NCBI RefSeq assembly: GCF_039621805.1
Contig: NZ_CP155073.1
Location: forward strand, 2,046,001 to 2,110,000
Length of the DNA stretch: 64,000 bases
From: Paraburkholderia sp. PREW-6R
GTDB lineage: Bacteria > Pseudomonadota > Gammaproteobacteria > Burkholderiales > Burkholderiaceae
Reading direction: 5' to 3'
The notes beneath the pieces are model-generated. The model did not search any database, was not told the origin of the DNA, and saw only the letters and a list, made by a program, of their open reading frames with translations. The first letter of the stretch is position 1. Each line of letters starts with the position of its first letter. Positions 54,105 through 63,923 of the stretch are shown here, in pieces. The position numbers were made by a program, and so were the translations under genes.

Positions 54105-57100
54105 CAAGAACAACTTCCGGCTGGTATTCAGCCGACTGAGAACCATGCTTGTCGCCGTCGAGGAAACCGCCACGGCGACGGGAAAGGAAAGCGAACAGAC
54201 TACGGCGCGCCGCGGCGTTAATCCCGCGCGTCACGGCGCTCGAATGACTTTGCGGCAGATCGCGTTCGCCGCCCTCTCGCTACTCGGCGCACTGCCCTCG
54301 TTCTCGGGTGCACAGCTTGTACCGGGTGGCGCACACGCGCCTTCCGTCGTGCAAACGCCGAACGGCCTTGAACAGGTCAACATCAACCGGCCGTCTGGCG
54401 CCGGCGTTTCGATGAACACATACGGCCAGTTCGACGTGCTGCAGAAAGGCGCGATCCTGAACAATTCGCCTGTGATGGTGCAGACGCAGCAGGCCGGCAT
54501 GATTAACGGCAACCCAAAGTTCGGTCCCGGTCAATCCGCGCGCGTCATCGTCAATCAGGTCAACAGCAGCGCGGCGAGCCAGATCAATGGACATCTGGAA
54601 GTCGCCGGCCAGCGCGCGGAAGTCGTGATTGCGAACGGCTCGGGAATCAGCGTGAACGGTGGTGGTTTTATCAATACATCGCGCGCGATCCTGACAACGG
54701 GAACGCCAAACTTTGCACCGGACGGTTCGCTCGCTGGTTTCAATGTGACAGGCGGGAATATCACGATTCAGGGCGCGGGACTCAATGCGGGCGATTCCGA
54801 TCAGGTTGACCTGCTCGCTCGCGCCGTGCAGGCTAATGCCGCGATCTACGCGAAGAACCTGAATGTCATTACGGGCGCGAACAGCGTCGACCACAACACG
54901 TTGAACGCGACTCCGATCGCGGGCACGGGTTCCGCGCCGGGCGTTTCTATTGACGTGAGTAATCTGGGTGGGATGTACGCAAATCGCATCGTACTCGTGG
55001 GGACCGAGGCAGGCGTCGGGGTGTCCCTGAAGGGTGTCGTAGCAGCCAATGCCGGCGACCTCGTGCTGACATCGGCGGGCAAGCTGGTACTGGCGGGACA
55101 GACGAATGCAAGCGGAAACATCATCGCGAGCGCACAGGACATCGACAACAGCGGTACGACTTACGCGCAGCGGAACGCCAACCTTTCCGCGTCCGGAGCG
55201 CTGACCAATAGCGGCATGATTGCCGCGCAGCAGAACACGACAGCAAACGCCGGTTCGGTGAGCTCGACCGGTACACTCGCATCTGGCGTGAACGGCGACG
55301 GCTCGCTCGCGCAGATGGGCGACCTGACTATCAACGCGTCCGGCACTGTCGTCGCGTCAGGCAGGAATGTCGCGGGCGGCAATGCAAGCGTGAGCGGCGT
55401 GGCGGTCGATCTTGCGGGCGCGACCAACTCCGCGAGCGGCGCGCTCGTGCTTGCCGCAAACGGCGGCGACCTGAACGTGACGGGCGCGACCACGACCGCG
55501 GGCAGCTCACTCGACGTACGCGCCGCGGGCACGCTCACGAACGACAATGGCACCATGTCGTCGGGCGGCGCGCAGGTCATCACGGCGGGCGCCCTCTCGA
55601 ACCGCGGCGGTCAGATCGTCTCGGGTAGCACGCTGACGGAAAACGTCGCGGGCCAGACGCTCAACCAGGCCGGCACGATGCAGGCCGCGGGTGCGCTCGC
55701 GTCGTCGAGCGCGGCGCTCGACAACTCGGGCGGTCACATTGCGTCGCTGAACGCAGATGGCGTTTCCATCACGACGACCGGCCTGCTCAACAACGGCGCG
55801 AGCGGCACCGGGGCCGGCAGTATAGGCGGCAATGGCGACGTCGCACTGCAAGCTGGACAGATTGCTAACGCCGGGTCTATCACGGCTGTCCAGAACCTGA
55901 TTGCGGCGGCCGTGCAGACCCTGTTCAACAGCGGCACGTTCGCGACCAACGCGGACCTGACGATCTCTGGCGGGTCGATGCTCACAAACGCGGGCCAGTT
56001 CGGCACGGTAGGCGCGCTTACGCTTTCGGCTGCTACGTTCGACAACAGCGGCGGCACCGCCACTACCAGCCAGTTCACGCTGCACGCCGCCAACCTCCTT
56101 AATCACGGCGGCACGATCACGCAGACCGGAACTGGCGCGATGACGCTCGACGTGACCGGCACGCTTGACAATTCGGCGGCCGGCACGCTGCAAACCAACA
56201 GCAAGGACCTGACACTTGCGCCGGACACGCTCGACAATGACGGCGGCACGATTACGCACGCCGGCACGGGCAAGCTGACGATCAATGCGGGCAACGGCGC
56301 CGGCGCGATCTCCAACGTCGGCGGCAGGATCGCCACGAACGGCCAAGGCTCGATTCAGGGCGGCGCGCTGAATAATGCGTCGGGTTCGATCATCGGACAG
56401 AACGGCCTGACGGCAACGGTCGGCGGCGCACTGGACAATGCGAACGGCAAACTGCTGTCGAACACGGTTACGAACGTCACGAGCGCCACGCTGAACAACA
56501 ACGGCGGCCAGATCGGCGCAGGCACGAAGGAAACAATCCGCACGGGAACGCTCACGAATAGCGGCGGCTCGATTGCCGCACCGGACCTGGCGCTGACGAC
56601 CGGCGCGACGCTCGATAACAGTGGTGGCGATATCGAAGCCAACCAGCTCGCGCTGAGTGCAACAGACCTCGTCAACCGCGCGGGCACAATTACGCAATAC
56701 GGCCTGTCGCCGATGGGCTTTAACGTCAGCGGCACGTTCGACAACTCGAACGGCGGCACATTCCAGACCAACAGCACCGACCTGACGCTTGCCCCTGTCT
56801 CGCTCATCAACGACGGCGGGTCCATCATCGACGCCGGCACGGGTACGCTGACGATTGCACCGGGCAATGGCGCGGGGAGTTTCTCGAACGCCGGCGGCAG
56901 GATCATTTCGGCGGGACAGATCGCGGCACGCGCGGCGAGCCTGAACAACGCCAGCGGCGTGCTCGCTGCGCAAGGCAGGATCGCAGCGAACATCGCGGGC
57001 GATCTGAACAACGCGCAAGGCTCGGTTCGCTCGCTCTCGTCGCTGACGCTCGCGAGCGGCGGCACGCTGACGAACACCAACGGACAAATCCAGTCCGGCA

Positions 57101-60100
57101 CGGGCGCGGCTGGCGACACCAGCACGCTTGCGATTCAGGCCGCGTCGGTCAACAACACGAACGGCCTCGTCGGTGATCTCGGCACGGGCGACATGACCGT
57201 GCAAGGTGGCAGCCAGATCGTGAACAGCGGCGGCGTCATGACAGGCAATGGCAATGTTGCCGTAGACACGTCGGCGCTCGTCAATACGCAGAACGGTCAG
57301 CGCGGTGGGCAGGTCAGCGGCGCGGGCGTCACGGTGCAAGGCGATACCGTCGACAACAGCGGCGGCCAGATTGGCAACCTGGCCGGTACGAATGGAGATG
57401 TCACAATCACAACAACCGGCGCGGTCACGAACGCAAACGGCCAGATTGGCGCGGCACATAACCTTGCCGTGAATGCCGCGACCCTCACGGGCGGAGGCAG
57501 CTACAGCGCAGCCAACGATGTTGCTGTGACTGTGCAGGGCGATTTCGCACCCACGCCCAACATCCAGTTCAGCGCCGGTCATGACCTGTCCTTTACCCTG
57601 CCCGGAACATTCAGCAATGGCACGCTCGTCGAAGCGGCGAACAACCTGAACGTCAACGCGGCCGACGTGCAGAACAGCGGCGTCATGATGGCGGGCGGCA
57701 CGCTCTCGACGCACTCGAATACGCTGGAAAACACAGGCACGATGGTCGGCGGCAGCGTCTCGCTCAACGCGACGCAGTCGATGACGAACACCGGGCCGAC
57801 CGCGCTGATTGGCGCGACCGACAGCAACGGCACGCTCGAACTGCTATCCAACGACATCGAAAATCGCGACGACACGACGGTGACCGACACGCAGGCGACG
57901 ACGGCGATTTATGGTCTCGGCAAGGTCGTGCTGGCGGGTGGCAAAAACACGGACGGCAGTTACACCAACGCGAAGCTGATCCGCAACCAGTCGGGCCTGA
58001 TCGAGTCGGCGGGCGACATGGAACTGCACGCTGCTCAGGTGACGAACACCCGCACGACGATGACGACGACCGGCCTGAACCAGTCCGTCGATCCGGCTTT
58101 GCTGGAACAACTGGGTATCAGCATGTCCGGCTGCACGGCGGTCAATATGGCCGCCTGCTCCGGTCAGACTGTGGGCTGGTCCAATGCGGACCCGACCATG
58201 ATCGGCGGTGTCGATGTTGAGCCGCCACACGGCGGCCAGTGGAACAGCGGCTACCAGTACACCACCTACACAGGCGTCGCGCTGGCGAACCTGATCGCAG
58301 GTATCAGCCCGCTGGCGCAGATTATCGCGGGCGGCAATCTCGACGCGTCGAACGTAGGACTGTTTCAGAATTATTGGAGCGCGGTCGCAGCGGTCGGCAA
58401 TATCGCGGCGCCCGTGACGCTCGACCAGAATAGCTGGCAGGGTCAGACGGCGCCTGAGGTGCAGGTCACGTACTCCGGGTACTACCACTACACGAACTAC
58501 GACCATAGCATTGCAGACTGGACCTTGCCGTTCGGCAACGCGCCGTTTGTCGGCTCGAATCCGGGCGGGTATCAGGCAGCGCCCGCCGATGTCCGCTATT
58601 ACGCCCTCCCCGCCTACGAATCTAGCTTTGTGGCGGGCGGCACGCTTTCCGGCAACGGTATCAGCATCGGTAACACGGCAGGCAACGCCGGCATTCCATC
58701 GCTAAATCTTGCGCCCGGTCAGGCCATGTCGGGCGTGAATATCAACGGTATCAGCGGTAACGCGAGCGGCGGCAAGTCTGGCGCGGGGTCAGTCAATGGC
58801 GACAGCAGCATGGTCGATCCGGCCATTGCGAGCGCCACAGCCCAGAACGTGCTGCAGAACCTGTCGATTCCCCAGGGTGGACTGTTCAGCCCGGCGAGCG
58901 CACCGGGCGCGACGTACCTCATCGAAACGAATCCGGCGTTCACGAACCAGAAGACGTTCGTTTCGAGCGACTACTACCTGCAACAGCTTGGCCTCAATCC
59001 ACAGACGACAATCAAGCGTCTTGGCGATGGCTTCTACGAACAGCAGCTTGTCCGCAACCAGATTACGTCACTGACCGGCAGGTCGGTACTCGGCCCGTAC
59101 ACCGACCTTCAGGGCATGTATGAGTCGCTGCTTGCGGCGGGCGCGTCGCTGTCGAAGTCGCTCGACCTGCCGCTCGGCATGAGCCTGTCGCCCGAACAGG
59201 TGGCGGCGCTCACCAGCAACGTCGTCATCATGCAGACCGAGACCGTCAACGGTCAGCAGGTACTGGTGCCCGTCGTCTACCTCGCGAAGGCCAGTCAGCA
59301 GAATGTGAATGGGCCGCTGATCGCCGCAACGGATATCGACATCCAGAACGCGCAGACCTTCACGAACAGCGGCACGGTGCAGGCTGGAAACACGATGTCG
59401 ATTCAAGGCAACGAGATCAGCAACGCATTCGGTACGCTGCAAAGCGGCGGCCTGATGTCGCTGAACACGAAAGGCAATATTGATCTGACTTCAGCGACCG
59501 TGAACGCGGGAAAGCTCGCGCTGAATGCGGGCGGCGACCTGCTGCTAAACACGGCGGTCAGGACGGTTGACCAGGTCAGCGCAACCGGCGCGACGCGCAC
59601 CACGACCACGCTCGGGCCCATTGCGAACCTGAATGTCGCTGGCAATGCGGTGATCGCTGCGGGCGGCAACGTCGAGCAGAACGCGGGCAATCTGAATGTT
59701 GGCGGCAACCTCGGTATGGCAGTCGGCGACAACTATTACCTCGGTTCTGTGCAGACCGGCGAACACAAGGTCGTCGAGCGCGCGAACGGTGTGTCGAACA
59801 CCGACGTCAACCAGACGACCGGCAGTTCCATCAAGGTCGGTGGCGTTTCGCAGATCGGCGTGGCTGGCGACCTGACGGCGACGGGTGCGCACATCAGCCT
59901 GGGCGGTGGCGGCGTCGTCGCAGCAAACGGCAACGTCACGCTCCAGGCAGCGAAAGCGACCTCTACCACCGACAGCAACAGTTCGGGTAGCGACAGTCAC
60001 GGCAGCTACTCGGAGTCGTTGCACCGTTCGGACGACACGCTGACGGCCACCACGGTCAACGCCGGCAATTCGCTGACCGTGGCGTCAGGCAAGGACATCA

Positions 60101-63100
60101 GTGTCACCGGCAGCGCGATCAGTCTCGACAAGGGAACTGCAACGCTTGCCGCAGAAGGCAACGTCAACATCGGTGCCGAAACGGAAAACCACGTCGATAA
60201 TTCGCAGGAACAGCATAAGCACAGCAATGTCGTGAGCGGCAAGGAAGTGGCGAGTTCGAGCAACACCAGCGCCACGCTCTCTCAAGGCAGCGTGGTTTCG
60301 GCCGATGCCGTGACCATCGCCAGCGGCAACGACATCAACGTGAAAGGCAGCACGATCGTTGGCACGAACGATGTCGCGCTCAATGCGGCGCATGACGTGA
60401 CTATCACCACGACGCAGGACGCCATGCAGTCGTCCAGCAGCTATCAGGAAAAGCGCACGGGCCTGGGGACGAGCGGCCTGAGCGTGACTGTCGGCACCAA
60501 CAAACTCGCAACGACGAATGAAGCGTCGAGCGTCACGAACAACGCGAGCACGGTCGGCTCGATCAACGGCGACCTGTCGATCCAGGCGGGCAATACCCTG
60601 CACGTCACGGGTAGCGACCTTGTCGCGGGCGGCAATCTTGCGGGCACGGCGGCGAACGTCATCATCGACGCGGCAACGGATACGTCGCACCAGGCACAGA
60701 CGCAGAAGACCAGCAGCAGCGGCCTCACGATTGGTCTTGCGGGCTCGGTCGGCGACGCGATCAATAACGCCTATTCGGAAAGTCAGGCGGCCAAAAACTC
60801 GACCAGCACTGGCAACGACCGTGCGGCGGCGCTGCACAGCATTGCCGCAGCGGGCGATATCGGTCTGGCGGGTTTGACCAAGGCAGGCGTAACACCGGAT
60901 GGCAAACCGGATATCGGCATCAAGGTCAGCATCGGATCGAGCAAAAGCGAAAGCCAGTCGTCGGAAGACCAGACGACGCACCGCGGCTCCGATGTGCAGG
61001 CAGGCGGCACAGCCGGGTTCGTGGCGACGAGCGGCGACCTGACTATCGCCGGGTCGAACGTGAATGCGAGCGACGTCATTCTGGCGGCGAAGAACCAGGT
61101 GAACGTCATCAACACGACGGACACGGATTCAACGCGCAGTTCGAACAGTTCGAGCAGCGCGAGCGTCGGCGTGCAGTACACCCTGGGCGGCGGCTTTGGC
61201 GTTTCCGCTGCGATGGCGAACGCGCATGGCGATGCGAACAGCGACGCGTCGATCCAGAACGCCTCGCATGTGAACGGTACGAACAGCGTCACGGTGATAT
61301 CGGGTGGCGACACGAACATTATCGGCTCGCAGATCAACGGCAAGCAGGTCGCGGCAGACGTGGGCGGCAACCTGAATATCGTCAGTGTGCAGGACGTGAC
61401 GAATAGCGCCGCGCACCAGAGCAGCGCGGGCGGCGGCTTCACCATCAGCCAGGGCGGTGGCAGCGCGAGTTTCAGTGCGCAGAACGGCCATGCGGATTCG
61501 AACTATGCGGGCGTGAACGAACAGGCTGGCATCAATGCGGGCGACGGTGGGTTTAACGTCAACGTCAGGGGCAATACGGGTTTGACCGGCGGCGTGATAT
61601 CGAGCACGGCCGACGAGTCGAAGAACAGCCTGACGACCGGCACGCTCACGTTCAGTGACATCCAGAACCAGTCGCATTACAGCACGAACAGCAACGGAAT
61701 CAGTGCGGGCATGGGCGTCGGACCGAGCACAGGCAAGGCGGTCGGACCCGGCTCGGTGCCGGGTTCGGGCGGCTTCACGCCAATGGTCTCGCAGAACGAA
61801 ACCGGCGATTCGAACGCGACCACGCGCAGCGCAATCAGCGCGGGCACGATCAACGTGACTAACGGTGCGGGCCAGATCCAGGACATCGCGGGCCTGTCGC
61901 GTGACACGACGAACACCAACGGCACGGTTGCCAAAACGCCGGACGTGAACAACATCCTGAACCAGCAGGCCGACACGATGGCGGCGGCACAGGCTGCGGG
62001 TCAGACAGTGTCACAAGGCATTGGCGCGTATGCGGACATGAAGCGCGACGACGCGGCGGCAGCCTACAAAGCCGCTTCTGACCGCGGCGATAGCGCGGGC
62101 ATGGCTGCCGCGGCTGCGGACTATAACAACTGGGATGAGGGTGGGACTAACAGAACAGCGTTGCACGTTGCTGGTGGTGCGCTCATTGGTGGGCTCGGTG
62201 GCGGCGGTATCGGAAGTGCGGCAGCTGGGGCAGCGGGTGCGGGCGTCGCGGCATGGGCAGCGGGGGATCTGAACCGGCTGGCCAACGGCACGCGTGACGC
62301 GCTGGGTGGTGGCGATGCGGCGCAACTGGCGGGCAACGTGCTGTCCAACGTCGTGGCCGGTGCGGGCGGGTTCCTGATCGGCGGCACGACGGGCGCATTC
62401 ACGGCGAGCAATGCGGACCTCTACAATCGAAGCACGGGCAACGATGATGGCCAGGGAAGCACGGCTAATTCGGCGCTCGGCTGGATTGGCGATCAGCTAG
62501 CTAGCGCAGGACGTGGTGCGGAGAATCTTGCGAACCAGTTCGCGGCGCTGGTGAATGCAAACGGTCCGCAAGGTCCATACGTGAACCCTGATGATCTGAA
62601 CGGGCCGGGTGGCAATTCGCAGCCGCCTGCGGCTGGCGGTTCGGCTGTTCCTGTTACGGTGTGTGTGCCGCCAGTGTGTGCGGTTGCGGTGGTGCCGACG
62701 CCGGGAACGCCGGGGTATGGGGCGGGTAATACGACGCTCAATAGTGGGAACAAGGACGAAACCGTAGGTAGCCCTGTCTATAATCAGAAAGGTGCAGATC
62801 GCGCTACTGCACATAGCTCGAACTGGTCAGATGCTTCGTTGGATCAAGCGGTTAACGAAATTGCAGGACCGAATCCTCAGGTTAAATACACGCAGTCCGG
62901 AAAGACTGTGTACACGAATCCGGTGACCGGCGACTCAGTGGTCTACGATAACGCTGGAAATTACTTTAGAGTTGAGGGCGCGAATGGTCAGTATCTTGAC
63001 AAGAGTGGCAATCAGATTCCGAACAACGTTCCGTTGATAAAGCCAAATAAGACGACTCAGACGGGTATGTCATCTGGCATAAGAAATGGCTTGACCCATT

Positions 63101-63129
63101 TCAATAACGTCGATCCAGTGAAAAAGTGA
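54100..63129 (+). CDS. cdiA: CdiA/BcpA contact-dependent inhibition exoprotein (two-partner secretion)
   Basis: A 3009-residue exported filamentous adhesin-toxin. It has an extended signal peptide (MNKNNFRLVFSRLRTMLVAVEE, then a hydrophobic core about 50-70) and a TPS haemagglutination domain (about 80-330). FHA-type beta-helix repeats follow, with a long-period repeat of about 190 residues. A Tyr/Gly-rich segment (about 1368-1515) is the likely receptor-binding part. The conserved KRLGDGFYEQQLVRNQ region is near 1640, and a second FHA repeat block follows. A Gly/Ala-rich hydrophobic pretoxin region (about 2685-2760) precedes the junction motif NADLYN (2771-2776). The last ~230 residues form the variable toxin region. 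Its final ~120 residues (SSNWSDASLDQAVNEI, KTVYTNPVTGDSVVYDN, NNVPLIKPN, LTHFNN) may be an RNase of the BECR fold; this is a guess. DNA becomes AT-richer from about 62760. No cdiB precedes it. Confidence 0.95.
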   Translation: MNKNNFRLVFSRLRTMLVAVEETATATGKESEQTTARRGVNPARHGARMTLRQIAFAALSLLGALPSFSGAQLVPGGAHAPSVVQTPNGLEQVNINRPSGAGVSMNTYGQFDVLQKGAILNNSPVMVQTQQAGMINGNPKFGPGQSARVIVNQVNSSAASQINGHLEVAGQRAEVVIANGSGISVNGGGFINTSRAILTTGTPNFAPDGSLAGFNVTGGNITIQGAGLNAGDSDQVDLLARAVQANAAIYAKNLNVITGANSVDHNTLNATPIAGTGSAPGVSIDVSNLGGMYANRIVLVGTEAGVGVSLKGVVAANAGDLVLTSAGKLVLAGQTNASGNIIASAQDIDNSGTTYAQRNANLSASGALTNSGMIAAQQNTTANAGSVSSTGTLASGVNGDGSLAQMGDLTINASGTVVASGRNVAGGNASVSGVAVDLAGATNSASGALVLAANGGDLNVTGATTTAGSSLDVRAAGTLTNDNGTMSSGGAQVITAGALSNRGGQIVSGSTLTENVAGQTLNQAGTMQAAGALASSSAALDNSGGHIASLNADGVSITTTGLLNNGASGTGAGSIGGNGDVALQAGQIANAGSITAVQNLIAAAVQTLFNSGTFATNADLTISGGSMLTNAGQFGTVGALTLSAATFDNSGGTATTSQFTLHAANLLNHGGTITQTGTGAMTLDVTGTLDNSAAGTLQTNSKDLTLAPDTLDNDGGTITHAGTGKLTINAGNGAGAISNVGGRIATNGQGSIQGGALNNASGSIIGQNGLTATVGGALDNANGKLLSNTVTNVTSATLNNNGGQIGAGTKETIRTGTLTNSGGSIAAPDLALTTGATLDNSGGDIEANQLALSATDLVNRAGTITQYGLSPMGFNVSGTFDNSNGGTFQTNSTDLTLAPVSLINDGGSIIDAGTGTLTIAPGNGAGSFSNAGGRIISAGQIAARAASLNNASGVLAAQGRIAANIAGDLNNAQGSVRSLSSLTLASGGTLTNTNGQIQSGTGAAGDTSTLAIQAASVNNTNGLVGDLGTGDMTVQGGSQIVNSGGVMTGNGNVAVDTSALVNTQNGQRGGQVSGAGVTVQGDTVDNSGGQIGNLAGTNGDVTITTTGAVTNANGQIGAAHNLAVNAATLTGGGSYSAANDVAVTVQGDFAPTPNIQFSAGHDLSFTLPGTFSNGTLVEAANNLNVNAADVQNSGVMMAGGTLSTHSNTLENTGTMVGGSVSLNATQSMTNTGPTALIGATDSNGTLELLSNDIENRDDTTVTDTQATTAIYGLGKVVLAGGKNTDGSYTNAKLIRNQSGLIESAGDMELHAAQVTNTRTTMTTTGLNQSVDPALLEQLGISMSGCTAVNMAACSGQTVGWSNADPTMIGGVDVEPPHGGQWNSGYQYTTYTGVALANLIAGISPLAQIIAGGNLDASNVGLFQNYWSAVAAVGNIAAPVTLDQNSWQGQTAPEVQVTYSGYYHYTNYDHSIADWTLPFGNAPFVGSNPGGYQAAPADVRYYALPAYESSFVAGGTLSGNGISIGNTAGNAGIPSLNLAPGQAMSGVNINGISGNASGGKSGAGSVNGDSSMVDPAIASATAQNVLQNLSIPQGGLFSPASAPGATYLIETNPAFTNQKTFVSSDYYLQQLGLNPQTTIKRLGDGFYEQQLVRNQITSLTGRSVLGPYTDLQGMYESLLAAGASLSKSLDLPLGMSLSPEQVAALTSNVVIMQTETVNGQQVLVPVVYLAKASQQNVNGPLIAATDIDIQNAQTFTNSGTVQAGNTMSIQGNEISNAFGTLQSGGLMSLNTKGNIDLTSATVNAGKLALNAGGDLLLNTAVRTVDQVSATGATRTTTTLGPIANLNVAGNAVIAAGGNVEQNAGNLNVGGNLGMAVGDNYYLGSVQTGEHKVVERANGVSNTDVNQTTGSSIKVGGVSQIGVAGDLTATGAHISLGGGGVVAANGNVTLQAAKATSTTDSNSSGSDSHGSYSESLHRSDDTLTATTVNAGNSLTVASGKDISVTGSAISLDKGTATLAAEGNVNIGAETENHVDNSQEQHKHSNVVSGKEVASSSNTSATLSQGSVVSADAVTIASGNDINVKGSTIVGTNDVALNAAHDVTITTTQDAMQSSSSYQEKRTGLGTSGLSVTVGTNKLATTNEASSVTNNASTVGSINGDLSIQAGNTLHVTGSDLVAGGNLAGTAANVIIDAATDTSHQAQTQKTSSSGLTIGLAGSVGDAINNAYSESQAAKNSTSTGNDRAAALHSIAAAGDIGLAGLTKAGVTPDGKPDIGIKVSIGSSKSESQSSEDQTTHRGSDVQAGGTAGFVATSGDLTIAGSNVNASDVILAAKNQVNVINTTDTDSTRSSNSSSSASVGVQYTLGGGFGVSAAMANAHGDANSDASIQNASHVNGTNSVTVISGGDTNIIGSQINGKQVAADVGGNLNIVSVQDVTNSAAHQSSAGGGFTISQGGGSASFSAQNGHADSNYAGVNEQAGINAGDGGFNVNVRGNTGLTGGVISSTADESKNSLTTGTLTFSDIQNQSHYSTNSNGISAGMGVGPSTGKAVGPGSVPGSGGFTPMVSQNETGDSNATTRSAISAGTINVTNGAGQIQDIAGLSRDTTNTNGTVAKTPDVNNILNQQADTMAAAQAAGQTVSQGIGAYADMKRDDAAAAYKAASDRGDSAGMAAAAADYNNWDEGGTNRTALHVAGGALIGGLGGGGIGSAAAGAAGAGVAAWAAGDLNRLANGTRDALGGGDAAQLAGNVLSNVVAGAGGFLIGGTTGAFTASNADLYNRSTGNDDGQGSTANSALGWIGDQLASAGRGAENLANQFAALVNANGPQGPYVNPDDLNGPGGNSQPPAAGGSAVPVTVCVPPVCAVAVVPTPGTPGYGAGNTTLNSGNKDETVGSPVYNQKGADRATAHSSNWSDASLDQAVNEIAGPNPQVKYTQSGKTVYTNPVTGDSVVYDNAGNYFRVEGANGQYLDKSGNQIPNNVPLIKPNKTTQTGMSSGIRNGLTHFNNVDPVKK
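62711..62752 (+). repeat. 42-bp direct repeat, cdiA copy
   Basis: This segment encodes GYGAGNTTLNSGN in cdiA, just before the terminal toxin domain. It matches 63538-63579 at 39 of 42 positions, in the same orientation, and marks the boundary between conserved cdiA and the exchangeable toxin end. Confidence 0.93.
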
Positions 63130-63137
63130 GGATAATC

Positions 63138-63527
63138 GTGAAGCTGAAGGAATCGTCTGTGTCTATCGTCGGCGACGAGGATAATTCAAAAACACTTCGA
63201 TTATCGGGCGCGCTGTCTGAATGGTTATTTGCGACTGGCTTCTGGTCTGAGGTGAATGCAGTTTGCGGAACAATGTTCGATCAATATGAAGAGGACATGG
63301 CGGACTCTGGCGTTCTGAATGTTATTCAGCAAAAAATAGACCAAAGGGTGAGTGAACTCCGAAGCGCTGCTACATCGACAGTCGAGTTCGTGCACGGTTG
63401 GTCTGCTGATCGGACACCGCTAACTGCTACCGCCAAGACGCAAGAATTTGCGGATGAATTGATCAAACTTCGGGACTTTCTGCGGGAGGCTATCTCAGAG
63501 GATTCGAGTGCTTACTTCTCTCTTTGA
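63138..63527 (+). CDS. cdiI: Putative CDI immunity protein CdiI
   Basis: A 129-residue acidic protein from a GTG start at 63138, preceded by GAGG 6 bases upstream; an alternative GTG at 63126 overlaps the cdiA stop. The sequence (VKLKESSVSIVGDED, ALSEWLFATGFWSEVNAV, MFDQYEEDMADSG, QQKIDQRVSELRSA) has no signal peptide and I recognise no family. Its place directly after the toxin-encoding end of cdiA, its small size, acidic character and AT-rich DNA are those of an immunity protein that neutralises the cognate toxin. It would protect this strain only against its own CdiA C-terminus. Confidence 0.75.
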   Translation: MKLKESSVSIVGDEDNSKTLRLSGALSEWLFATGFWSEVNAVCGTMFDQYEEDMADSGVLNVIQQKIDQRVSELRSAATSTVEFVHGWSADRTPLTATAKTQEFADELIKLRDFLREAISEDSSAYFSL

Positions 63528-63536
63528 CTGGGTTAA

Positions 63537-63923
63537 TCGGGGTATGGGCCGGGTAATGCGACGCTGAATAGTGGGAACAGTGATAGCGGATCAGGGGGCA
63601 CTGATCCAGGCGATGTCAATCTGGCGTCGCCTGATCGAACGACTCATATACTCACTGGGGACTCAACGGGCGGAGGTCATCAGTGGCCAGGTGGTCCCGG
63701 TAAGTCAGTGTTCCCAGAGAATTGGTCTGCCTCGCAGATCATGGCCACCGTATCCGATATTGCTACAGATCCATCCATTCCTGAAACAGTTCAAGCCAAT
63801 GGCAGAATAGTCAAGAATGGCTCTCGCGATGGTATCGATATTCGTGTGGTTATCGAACCGGCTAGCAAGGGCGGCGGAATCGTTACGGCGTTCCCAACAA
63901 ATGTTCCCAGAAATCCAAAATGA
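63537..63923 (+). pseudogene. Orphan CdiA C-terminal toxin fragment with EndoU-like nuclease domain
   Basis: An open frame of 128 codons begins right after a stop (63534-63536) and has no start codon or ribosome-binding site at its head. It starts SGYGPGNATLNSGN, the same sequence that precedes the toxin in cdiA, and then diverges. The rest resembles bacterial EndoU nucleases: RTTHILTGDSTGGGHQWPGG (two His 11 residues apart), GKSVFPENWSASQIMATVSD, ATDP, GSRDGIDIRVVIEP and GGGIVTAFPTNVPRNP. It is a displaced cdiA-CT module, silent as it stands, that could replace the current toxin by recombination through the 42-bp repeat. Confidence 0.9.
63538..63579 (+). repeat. 42-bp direct repeat, orphan copy
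   Basis: Matches 62711-62752 at 39 of 42 positions and stands at the head of the orphan toxin fragment, 11 bases after the cdiI stop. The two copies are 827 bases apart; exchange between them would delete the present toxin end and cdiI and join the EndoU-like end to cdiA in frame. Confidence 0.93.

Noticed and set aside
55507..57714. 735-codon open frame antisense to cdiA
   Set aside because: It arises from the repetitive, GC-rich third positions of the FHA repeats. It has no ribosome-binding site, an arginine/alanine-rich composition and no family resemblance.
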